A DNA stretch of 64,000 nt from assembly GCA_900239685.1 (NCBI GenBank), contig OENT01000286.1, positions 1 through 64,000 on the forward strand, in the 5' to 3' direction. Source of the stretch: Rotaria macrura (Eukaryota > Rotifera > Eurotatoria > Philodinida > Philodinidae). Shown here piece by piece: positions 51,401 to 63,314 of this stretch. The position numbers and the translations under genes were made by a program. The number at the start of each line of letters is the position of its first letter. Position 1 is the stretch's first letter. The notes beneath the pieces were generated by a model. That model ran no database searches, was not told where the DNA came from, and was given only the letters and a program-made list of their open reading frames with translations.

Positions 51401-54400
51401 AAGTAAAATTGAATTTGGTTATCGTGTTTTTTTTCTCTATTTCAATAGACAATTTCGTATTTATATTTAGGCATTACCTTATGTCTGTCTATTAATAGCC
51501 ATGCTTTTCTTTATCTATGCTATTATTGGCATGCAGGTATGAATAAATCTATTGTAACGTCTTTGAAGTGATTAGTTAAACTAGTGAATGAGTTTTTAAA
51601 AAGCAAAAAAGAAAATTTCATTTACGCTACAGATGTTTGGAAATGTAAAAACCGATCATGTATCGACAATGAATCATCACAATCATTTTCAGAACCTTTT
51701 GCAAGCTATACTCGTCTTATTCAGGCAAGGGTTAAAAAAAAAACGAAAATCTCTAGATGAAATTAGATCATATTTATTTTATCTTTATTATTTTAATTTT
51801 TTTCCTTCTATTTATAATCTAATTATAATTTTTTGTTCTGTGATAGTGAAGTTTTCAGTCTTTGATTTTTAAATAGTATTATTTTTCTTTTAATTCCCTT
51901 GCATGCTATTTAGTTATGATTTCATATGTATTTTCTTTCCAAATAAGGTTTTTGGTAATGTCCGTCATGACTCGGGAAAATCCGAGATAACTCGACACAA
52001 TAATTTTGCCAATTTTTTTTATGCTTTGATGCTCTTGTTCAGGTATATGTGACTATTGTTCGCTGATATTTATATTTTGCTTTCAATGGTGCTTGTTTGT
52101 TATTCCTATCTATGATAGCGATTTCTTTTTTTCATTTATATAATCAGATGTGCAACAGGTGAAAGTTGGCAAGCAGTTATGCTAGCATGTAAAGCTGGTG
52201 TTGAATGTCAACCACCATACAATAGTAAATATCCAGTTAAAAGTGCAAATAAATGTGGATCTGATTTTGCATACCTTTACTTTTGTTCATTTGTTTTTTT
52301 TTCATCATTTTTGGTAAGTATAAAATTTAAAAATAAAATTCATCTATTTCAATCAATTACATTTTAAATTAGATGTTGAACTTATTCGTCGCTGTTATTA
52401 TGGATAATTTCGATTATTTAACAAGAGATTCATCTATATTGGGTGCGCATCATCTCGATGAATTTATTCGATCTTGGTCAGAATATGATCCAGATGGAAC
52501 GTGCGTATTCTATTCGTTTTCTTCTTCAATACTATTTTCATTCAAATTTAAAAATAGAGGCAAATTGGAATATACAAAGATGTTTGAAATGCTTCGAAAT
52601 ATGTCACCACCTGTTGGTTTTGGAACTAAATGTCCATCGAAATTAGCATATAAAGTATGTATAAAATATATCGAATTCTATAAGTTACCTTCATGAATAT
52701 GTTTGTCGTGTCTTCTTGTTAACACTTGTTAAATAAATGACGATCCAAATAATTCTTATTCTAAAAAGCGTCATGTCTTTATATTCTAGCGTTTAATTCG
52801 TATGAATATGCCTATTGATGAAAAACGTGAAGTACATTTTACGACAACACTTTTTGCATTGATTCGTGAATCGCTCACTATCAAAATGCGTAATCGTACG
52901 TTTTCTGTTTGTATACATTTTGTTGATGATTCCCTTTCAAAATTCTATCTAGCTTCTGACGAAATGGACGAAGCAGATAATGAATTACGTGCAGTAATTA
53001 TCAAACTATGGCCTACTATTGCAAAGAAAGTCATTAAATTACATGAAGGCGGAACAAAACCATTACTTGATCTTGTTGTACCTCCTAAAAATGGTAAATA
53101 TACACATGAAATTCATTTTACTACTTGAAATACTACTTTTGCTTGCCAATGTTCAGAATTGCATGGTACACCTGGCCATCCAAAATTAACCGTCGGAAAA
53201 GTTTATGCTATTTGTTTGTATATTGATAATTATCGTTCGTATAAACAAGGTCATGCTAATGAAAGTGTAAGTTTAATTATAGATGACTAGCTTGAAATTT
53301 TAAATGTAAACCGATAATGCTCATCAATTGTTGAATCGTGGAATAGGATAGCTGGGTGTGGGTGAGGGTGTCTAGGTTGGTATATACAATGAGATATCGA
53401 GAACAGATATCAGTTTGCTAATTCTAACCTTAATCCATTCTATCCTGTGTCTATTCATAGGTAAACAGAGATGGCTACAGTTTCAACCACAGTTCAAAAT
53501 CATAACCCAAGCTTATATCCACACCCACATTCTTATCTACCTGAATAATATGATAAAAATTTTTCGTGACATTTTTCAAGACATATGAGGCTTATCTTTT
53601 TCAAACTTCTTCTATTTTCTTTTCTTTTTAATAGAGTTTCCGTTTCAATCGAGTCGTCAGCGTACTCAAAGAGCGTGTAGCCTCAAAAGAAGCTCTTCAT
53701 GAAATCGACAGTGAAGGACGACGACCATCATTCCGAAATTCCGACACACCTCAACGAACTGGTTCCAGTCGATCATCGGTAATGAACTTGTTTTATTTTT
53801 TTATCTTGATTTACTAGGAAAAAAAAGTTGACTTTCGAAATGTCAATACTTGCATTGAATAGTAACATCGGAAGAATGTAACCGAATCCTGTTATATACT
53901 TGGAAGAAAAAAGAAAAACGATAGTACATAATTTACAATAAAGTTTCGGCAATTTATTTTTGCTTATTATTAATAGATTAGATGATTTTTTTCGGCTACT
54001 TGTTTGCCTACGGGACTTGTTCACTTTGATGTTTCAATTTAATGACATAGATGAATGCTGGAATATGATATTCGTATTTCTGAACAAATGAATTTTTACG
54101 ATGTAAAACTATAATCTATTTTTTTTATTGTATCACGTACGTTTAGAACAACTTCGATGAGCTCAAGTCAATCTTTTCTAACGAATGATTAATGAATAAT
54201 TAGAAAAAATATTCAGTGATCAGTTAGTCAAGATTTGAACTATAATTAGAATAATTGATTCTGAAGAAAGAAACCATGATGTATCACAAAAGAAAACAAT
54301 TTCCATTTGACTTCAAACAATAGCAACCTTGTATTTCATATTTTCATCCCCTGAGGATTGTACTCTTAGCTATTATTTAAAGAATTTGTTCTCTATCAAT

Positions 54401-56272
54401 CGATAGAAGAAGCAGAATCGTTTGAATAATCATCTAAAAATAGGTGCATTTCTTGTGTTCGTGTATTTTTCACAGATACTAGCCGCATAGGAAGAAAGTC
54501 TTGGGATAATTAGTGTGAGACAAGATGAATTCAAACACTTTTTCATGGAATGTATATTGCTTGACGTAGTTATTTTCTTATAACAACTACAACTCGTTTT
54601 CGAATATCATTTGTACATGTCTCTTGATCGAAAACACACAACAATGATCTTGTCTCAGACTAATTATCGAATACACAGCACTTTAAATATTCATGACGTT
54701 CAAAAATTAAAATGAACTTCTACAAGCACTGGAAATTCGAATTTGATCATGAAATACTACTTCACAAATTCAATATTTTGAGAAAATTTTTCAGGAACTG
54801 AACAAATAAAGTAATCTCCCTACAAATATATCTTCGACGACACTTCGATTGTGAAGTCGATATGTTCATCGCATAACTACTCGAAATACTATATTGAGAA
54901 ATCATATAGATGTTCAATAATGTTTTTTATATATTTTCTTTCTTTCATTGTAGAAAGCAGAAAATACTCTTCCAGTTAAAGCAAAATCATCGATCACTGG
55001 TGACTCAAATGGTAATGTTGAACAAAGCCATGCTAATCCATCGCCAAATAGAACTTCGAATCTAATGAATTTCGACGAAACCAAACGAACTTCTCAACAG
55101 CATCTCGAAAATCCTCTCACTTACTCACAATATGGAAGAACACTAAACGTTCCCGATCCGAATAGCATTCATTCAGTGCCCATTTCCGTGCCATCAATCG
55201 TTTCATCGCCGAAAATTCCACCACCAAAACTTTCACCACGCCCGGCGATAATGACAACACCAAAATCATCAGCCAAATCTTCGAGAACCTCATTGAATGC
55301 TTTACCGTCCAACGATTCACGACCCTATTTAGTTGTAACAACAGCAAATGATCAAAAAAAACCACAAACAATACTAGTACCTAATGGTCGTCGTCTACCA
55401 CTCAATGGACGTATTGCCACAGTTGCATCGCCCAAACAACGACAACAACCACAAATATCAACCGTTAATACAAATCATCAAATCATCAATGAAGTAGCAG
55501 CGACAAGACTCATGAACAAAGAACCAAGAAAAGCACTTTTCTTTACTTCACCACCACGTATGAAAAACGGGAAATATTTGTATTTTAATCATACATTTTA
55601 AATATTGTAGATCAATCATCTGAACAAAATCTACCACTATTGAATGATGCTCATAATTTGAATAATCGACATCATTCAGTAGATTTACGTATTCAAGGCA
55701 ATAATGAAAATAATGATTGGTCCAATGCTCCCAAGTTCGTTATTGTTTTATCATTTTGTCTGAACGACTTTTTAAAAAAAAAAACTCTTTCCTTTTTCAG
55801 CATGGTGCAACCATCAACTCGAATATTACCCATTCATAAATTATCACCTTTAATAAATACAGTTCAAACTCGAACACTACCAGTAAATACTTGTATTCGT
55901 CAATTACCACAAATACCAATAAAACAATTAGCAAATATAAATCCACCCAATTTACCGAAAGCATATTTCGATTTACAAAATGATGATGAAGATATTGTAC
56001 CGAAAACATTTTCACGCGCTAACGAATTATTTTATTATCAAACATCAACATCGTCATCACCATCACCATCGAATTCAAATAATTCGTTTACATCGGACAA
56101 TTCCAATATTGAAAATCGTGAAGAACAAAATCTTACCGATCAACAAGAAGATTACGATGATGATAATGATGAAGATAATAAACTAAATCAAAGATTACAC
56201 ACTGATGATGATGATGATGACGAGGATGAATATGATGATGGTCAAACTTCTCCATATGATTATGATGCTTAA
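39472..56272 (+). CDS. Voltage-gated calcium channel alpha1 subunit, Cav2 type
   Basis: The pore subunit of a presynaptic-type high-voltage-activated Ca2+ channel: four domains of six helices in the plasma membrane. My model has 44 exons and 2169 residues. Exons 1-12 lie at 39472-43688, 13-33 at 44885-51536, then one of two exon 34 copies, and 35-44 at 52148-56272. Selectivity glutamates are intact in all four loops: MEGWT (Glu326), GEDWN (Glu687), GEGWP (Glu1172), GESWQ (Glu1478). S4 helices are canonical ([39 protein letters not shown]). The I-II loop carries the beta-subunit AID ([19 protein letters not shown]; Tyr, Trp and Ile kept). Cav2 rather than Cav1 is shown by [12 protein letters not shown] before IIIS1 and [13 protein letters not shown] before IS1. 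The II-III loop is short (about 185 residues) without recognisable synprint sequence. The C-terminus has an EF-hand-like region, pre-IQ, an altered IQ and a Pro-, Ser- and Asp-rich tail. Confidence 0.96.
39743..39766. repeat. (TTAA)n tract in calcium channel intron 1
   Basis: Six tandem TTAA-type units within the 67-nt first intron (39705-39771), directly before its acceptor. Confidence 0.85.
41402..41424. repeat. (TA)n microsatellite
   Basis: Uninterrupted TA run inside the 1.2-kb intron between calcium channel exons 5 and 6. Confidence 0.9.
41652..41788 (+). other. Two small exons of the domain I S5-pore loop, each a multiple of three
   Basis: Exon 6 (41652-41675, 24 nt) and exon 7 (41738-41788, 51 nt) both enter and leave in phase 1, and so can be skipped singly or together without a frame change. 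They encode AVDNDSED and [17 protein letters not shown] in the extracellular loop of domain I. They lie between two introns of about 1.2 and 1.1 kb, far larger than is usual here. Skipping would remove one loop cysteine. Confidence 0.65.
42759..42836 (+). other. Possible additional cassette exon, domain I loop (78 nt)
   Basis: Within the intron before exon 8, a pyrimidine-rich acceptor ending TTAG is followed by 26 codons in the right phase ([18 protein letters not shown]), rich in Cys like other Cav extracellular loops. The only in-phase donor, C|GTCTTC, is poor, so this exon is uncertain. Confidence 0.25.
50062..50112 (+). other. In-phase 51-nt exon in the domain IV S3-S4 linker
   Basis: Encodes [17 protein letters not shown] between VTEFR (end of IVS3) and [16 protein letters not shown] (IVS4). 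It starts and ends in phase 0 and has a strong donor (GTAAGA), and the downstream intron is about 1.17 kb. It can be skipped cleanly. Cav2 genes of other animals have small alternative exons in this linker that change gating. Confidence 0.75.
51217..51236. repeat. (TA)n microsatellite
   Basis: TA run near the 3' end of the long intron before calcium channel exon 32. Confidence 0.85.
51633..51724 (+). other. Calcium channel exon 34a, alternative domain IV pore-turret exon
   Basis: Ninety-two nt, phase 0 in and phase 2 out, preceded by CTACAG and ending TTCAG before GCAAGG, a GC-type donor. It encodes [18 protein letters not shown] followed by [12 protein letters not shown], ending one split codon (Arg) before CATGESW. 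It has the same phase, the same ends and nearly the same length as 34b but diverges in the loop and first pore helix. Joining 34a to 34b would put the next codons out of phase (2 then 0), so only one can be used per transcript. Confidence 0.8.
51948..52042 (+). other. Calcium channel exon 34b, canonical domain IV pore-turret exon
   Basis: Ninety-five nt, phase 0 in and phase 2 out, with a GT donor (GTATAT). It encodes [19 protein letters not shown] followed by [12 protein letters not shown], very close to the Cav2 consensus (VFGN...HNNF..FF.ALMLLFR). It is taken as the default exon in the 2169-residue model. Confidence 0.85.
53353..53530. repeat. Inverted pair of G-rich telomere-like motifs in an intron
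   Basis: TGGGTGTGGGTGAGGGTG at 53353-53370 is answered about 150 bp later by its approximate complement, TCCACACCCACAT (ending near 53530), in the intron between calcium channel exons 40 and 41. No clear TIR or target duplication could be delimited. Confidence 0.35.
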
Positions 56273-56376
56273 ATGTGGTTTTTGTTTTTTGTATATTATT
56301 AGGATTTTTTGATTGACATAAATAGTATAAAGAAATATTATCTTGCAAAAGGAATTGAAACTATTGATTGCCATGA

Positions 56377-56382
56377 AATAAA
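56377..56382 (+). promoter_or_regulatory. Candidate polyadenylation signal of the calcium channel gene
   Basis: AATAAA about 105 nt after the stop codon at 56270-56272. Confidence 0.55.
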
Positions 56383-57585
56383 GACATGTCGGATTCTTTA
56401 TTGAACTACAGTACATGAACTATTGTTGTTGTTATCAACCGTGACCCTTTGCCGTTGTAATCATATCTTGGAATAGTATGAAGATTTATAATGGTCATAG
56501 GACCGTGACAAATAAGCATCTAGTAAACTAAACGAGAGGAACCAGTTAATTAAAAATTCATTCGTCGACGTTCTGTAATTTGATATTGTGATCGGTTTCG
56601 AGGAGATTGAATGAACTTGTTATGGACAACTGTGAAATACAATGTCAAAGCAACATTTTTAGAAAAGCCGAACTATTTTAAACGTCGAAAATTCATCCAT
56701 TATTGTATGGCGTCTTGAGATGATTTCGTAATCAAAACTTGACAAATTTACATTCGAACTCTATGCTAAATGTCAAGTCAAAGTAGCAATGCTATTATCG
56801 ACAATCGCATCTGTTATATTGTTAGCAAACGAACCAAACTCAAAATCCAGTTCACATAAAATATGACTGAATCAAGATAACATTCTAAGTGTCACCACCT
56901 ATTAAAATAGTTTGTGCTATGGAAACTGTAAAGAATTACTAAAAATGTTAAATTTTGAATTCTCTTGAAATATCTTTCTCTAGTTCATTATTCATTAATA
57001 ACATAGAATATCATTGAGAAAATTGATTACAGTTGGACAGAAATTTATCCATTAACAACATGGAGTAAACGAGTGATGAATATTTGACTAATTACACTTT
57101 ATCTTCTGTAATTGCATAAATTACATGTACTATGTACATGATTCAATATTACTATTTCTTTTTCTTGAATCTTAGAAAATGCATGATGTATAAATTTATA
57201 CAAAAAAATCGATTATTCGATTGTATTCCACAGAGAATAGAATACGGAAGTTCGTTGCATAAATAATGTTCTTTGTTTTTCTTGCAAAATCATTCATCAG
57301 TTGATTTCATGTTACTGCAGAAGAAAAGATTCTATAGAATTTCTTCAAACGTTCGGCTATTGCAAAAAATACCGTTGTCAACAGTTGAATCAAAATTTTT
57401 TCGTTCATTTGAATTCAATTTTCATGATTTCCTATTACTCGACATCAATAGTCCATATGCCCACAGCAAGTGAGCCGTGCACTGCATATATATATATATG
57501 TATGCATTGTCGAACTCCCGCGTTCTACATCGATTTGTGGATCATATCTAAAATGTATGATTCATCCATCGTTCCTTCAAATGGT
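56383..57585. other. Intergenic, no supported gene
   Basis: AT-rich spacer between the calcium channel 3' end and the beta-tubulin promoter region. Open frames such as 57273-57473 have no family signature. Confidence 0.45.
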
Positions 57586-57586
57586 C

Positions 57587-57604
57587 TGTGTGTGTGTGTG
57601 TGTG
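57587..57604. repeat. (TG)n microsatellite
   Basis: Nine TG units about 270 bp upstream of the beta-tubulin start codon. Confidence 0.9.
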
Positions 57605-57649
57605 CATTTTAGTGGGTAAGCAACGCAACAACATCATCCGTCCGTCTAT

Positions 57650-57877
57650 CTAATCGAATACGCGGGGTGAGCGACGGAGAGATAAAGAGAGAGAGAAAAG
57701 AAAAGAACGACGCGCACGGTCTGCTTTTATTACTGTCTTTTCTCTTTTGCCCATTCTCTTCTATTTATTCTTCGTATCATACGATCGTCCGTCGAGTAGT
57801 GCAGCTGTGTGTCTCTCGTTGCAGTTCGTCGTCTCTCGCACAATAGTTTTACAACATAAAAAAAAAACCCACAAACA
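57650..57877 (+). promoter_or_regulatory. Probable promoter/5' UTR of beta-tubulin
   Basis: Base composition changes sharply here: CpG-bearing, GC-richer blocks (ACGCGGGGTGAGCGACGG, GACGCGCACGG), a GAGA-rich tract (57681-57700) and pyrimidine-rich stretches precede the ATG. This is the only CpG-rich patch noted in the window and it sits directly before a highly expressed gene class. No TATA box is evident. Confidence 0.5.
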
Positions 57878-59897
<2,020 letters not shown>

Positions 59898-61609
59898 GAC
59901 GGCGTGAATCAATGAGCAAGCAACGAAGATTACTATTTCTTATTGTGCAATATTGTTAATTGTATTGTATTGCTTATCTATGTTTATATATTGTTCCCTC
60001 TCTTTATCTAAATATTTGTTATGTCTGAGTGTAGTACGATGGTGAAAGTTTTTCCATCAATAAAAATTCTTTTATATTTTGTGGGCTTCATCGATTGTTT
60101 AGTAGCTAAACAAACATAGTCAAGTAGAAATAGCATACGAATGAAGCATGTGTGTTTGTTAAAACATCTGAATATATTGACATTATGAACTTGGTTTAAA
60201 ATTGTTGATCGATTTTTATTTTTTCCGAACAATATTGAAACTCGATATTGTAAGCTGGTGATAAAATCGATTGTATTTTGTAAGTGGCTAGATTGAAATC
60301 AATTTATGGTAATTTTATTCAAATATGATGATACTATTACAAAAACGTGATACAGCTATTGATTAGTTTAGTGTCATGTCAAAAGGGAATACAATATGAA
60401 GGAAAAGTTCATCAGATGTTTCGAATCACACTGAATATCATTGACAAACTAAATTATAATTTGTTGTCTCTTAAAATGTAATCCATTGTATTTCATGTTT
60501 GATTTACACCACAGAATTTGTGCTCGTTGATGAAAGCATTGCATAGACTGACAGAATTGTTTACTGAAAAGTTTGAGTAATTTACATGAACATAAGTCTG
60601 TGGACCGGTAATTCGATTGCAGAAAAAAACAGATCGATGTGTACAACAATTATTTGTATTTAGTTATACGTATTCGAATGAAAATTAGTTGAAAAACGTT
60701 GTACATAGCCAACATCTAATAGATAATAGTTACTGGCCGTAGTAATCCCTGCTGCTTTATCATAGTTTTTCTTAATCGTCAGGAAGAAAATCTGAAAACT
60801 ACTATAATTCAGCAACCTGTTGAGATCGTAGTTCACAAGAACTGACTCGCAAAAGACCAATCATTCTCTTCAGATACACAACAATACGAAAATATAAGAG
60901 TTATTACATGATCTTTCAGATAAATTCAATCGATTTGGCAATTGGTGCCAAGTCCAATATGTTTTTGTAAATTCTCTTGAAAAAAAAACATCATAAATAC
61001 TGCATTGTAAAATTTCACTGAACTCGCGCTATCGCAAATCTAAAATTTCGACTGTTTTTCTGTACTTGTAAGGAACATACTTCGACATATTCTATGAAAT
61101 AGATTCGTAGATTCAGAACTTGTTTCGTGTTCAAAAACTACTAGAAAATTTTGAACTCTAATTAGAAAGTCGAATTTCTCTTGAAATTTTCGATATTTGT
61201 CATCGTTTTGACTTGTAGATTGAAATCATGTCGAGCCTTGCCGTGCATCATTCTTCTTGTTTTGCTTTCGAATCTTTAGTAAGTAGATTTGATTGTATTT
61301 GATTTCTTTTTTGTTTTTCGTAATTGAATCGTTAATTATTGATTTGATAAGATAAGCTTGTTCTCACTCAACTGGACCTTTGTTCAGTACTACATATAGT
61401 ATAATTAAAGAATTTCTAACAAATGCAATGACTTACACAGAGTACCAGATACTAATTTTAAAAGTGATGAATAGATATTGTGTATCTTTTCTATATGAAA
61501 CAAATGTCTAGTTTAACAGCGACAACAAATAAGAATCTTTATTATAAAGAATTCATAGTGTTCTATTTCAATTATTTAGAAATAGACAAATGTTTATTTA
61601 TAATTATGC
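59898..61609. other. Intergenic, no supported gene
   Basis: About 1.7 kb. Apart from a polyadenylation signal for beta-tubulin, only short chance frames are seen. Confidence 0.45.
60059..60064 (+). promoter_or_regulatory. Candidate polyadenylation signal of beta-tubulin
   Basis: AATAAA about 160 nt after the stop codon, followed by T- and GT-rich sequence, as expected for a cleavage site. Confidence 0.6.
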
Positions 61610-62071
61610 TCAAGTCTTAGTAGATTGTCCATGATATTTATGAAAAGCATATTGATAAAGTTCATGACATTGATCCATACTTGATGGTTTCCATTCTTGG
61701 GAAATATTTTCATTTGTATACAGATCAAATAAATATTTCAGTTCATCTTGTTGATTTTCGAATGTTGTTTTCAGTAGATCATCTTGCTTGTGTTGTTGAG
61801 AAAATAATAATCTTGATTGTTTTTTATATATTAATTGTTTTTCATAAAGATATTGTTTTTTTAGTTGCTGTTGATTTCGTTTTTGTTCTCGATGTTTCTT
61901 TGGTTTGGTCAATTGACTCATCAAGGGTGAAAGAGTATTACTTGTTAATGATGATGAACTTCGATTGTCATCAATGGAAACATGAGAGTCAGTAGAATGT
62001 TCGTCTGTTATTTTTCTAATATGACGATCGACTTTTGATAAAGAATTCATTCGAGCTTTTTTCTTCGTCAT
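61610..62071 (-). CDS. Uncharacterised basic 153-residue protein
   Basis: A single open frame from ATG 62071. The N-terminal third is Ser/Lys/Arg-rich (MTKKKARMNSLSKVDRHIRK; RSSSSLTSNTLSPLMSQL). The middle is a Lys/Gln-rich, probably helical segment (KHREQKRNQQQLKKQYLYEK). The C-terminus is Trp/Tyr-containing and looks folded (SQEWKPSSMDQCHELYQYAF). No known family is recognised. The length, varied residue use and non-repetitive C-terminus make it more likely real than chance. It could also be the last exon of a longer gene, since I could not exclude an upstream splice junction. Confidence 0.5.
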   Translation of the reverse strand: MTKKKARMNSLSKVDRHIRKITDEHSTDSHVSIDDNRSSSSLTSNTLSPLMSQLTKPKKHREQKRNQQQLKKQYLYEKQLIYKKQSRLLFSQQHKQDDLLKTTFENQQDELKYLFDLYTNENISQEWKPSSMDQCHELYQYAFHKYHGQSTKT

Positions 62072-63314
62072 AATTGGTTCGTCAATATCAATAAATGGCA
62101 GTTAATGAGAATTTTTGAACATCGACTTTTGAATATGATTTTTGAATGCTGAAAATAAAAGTATATGTGTGAATATAAATGTGAACTTAATTTTTGGGAA
62201 AATTTAGGACGATATTTATGATTGAGGAAACTTGTGATTTTAAAATTCTATGTGAGTTGACTGATTATTCTATTTGAATGATCATGTTTTGAATCATTGA
62301 CTTTTGGCTCTGGCCTTTGTTCACCTTAGGAAAAAAGGAGACATCGTCAATAGGTTGTGCAAAATAAACTCTAGACAACTAAATACTATAACATTTATTT
62401 TATGTTAAAATTTTGACTATCATCATGGCGAATGTCTTTGCTTATTCCTTCGGTATGATTTGACTAATGGACGACGTTATGTTTATGTTCGTTCGATATA
62501 AATGTCATGTATTATTCACTATTTTAACTAATAGATCAACAGATGACGCTCAGTAAAGTGTTAAAAGAGAAGATGATCTTCTCGTCATAGGAACAGGTTA
62601 TACTTTTACTTCAAATTACACGTATGTAAGCAATGCGATCCAGTCGTTTACCTCAATCTTTCTAATTTTTGTTCTGTTGTATTTAATATTATACTGTTTA
62701 AGTTCAAAACGATTTAGTATTTCATGAATTGTATACATTTTCGAATTCAACGTGAATAAATTTTGTTCGAAAGAAATATGAAGCAATACTCAATCTCTTG
62801 ACATGATGTTTTAACGTTGTGAGGACCTGTCACTGAGGTGTAAGTTGTCTCCAATATGAAAACTAACTACAGTTGATACACATCAACGCTTCGTAACCTT
62901 TATAATAACATTTATACGGTTTTCTATAACGATTTCGTTTTGTTCAATCGAAAAAATGGATTGTCACATATCAGTTTAGGAGCTATTCAACGTAGGGTGT
63001 CGATCAAGCACTAAAAGTCAATCGTACCAAATCCATTGGAAATGTACATCAATAGTTAATGATCTCAATACATTTCTGATGAAAAATTTCAAAACGTTTT
63101 CAGGTACTACAATGAACATCTAGTTTATGAGATATAGTCACTAGATATGATACTGAATCAATTCATTAGAACCATTTCAGTGATTAAATTGTATGATTAA
63201 TGTCATACATAAATTTAGCACAATTAAATTGAGATCAAAATGACCACAATTCATGCCTAAGAGTTAGAGTGAGTATTGTATGAGTCCCATGAGTAAATTA
63301 ATTACATCGAAGGT
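62072..63314. other. Intergenic, no supported gene
   Basis: About 1.2 kb of AT-rich sequence between two minus-strand genes. No exon, RNA gene or repeat could be supported. Confidence 0.45.
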
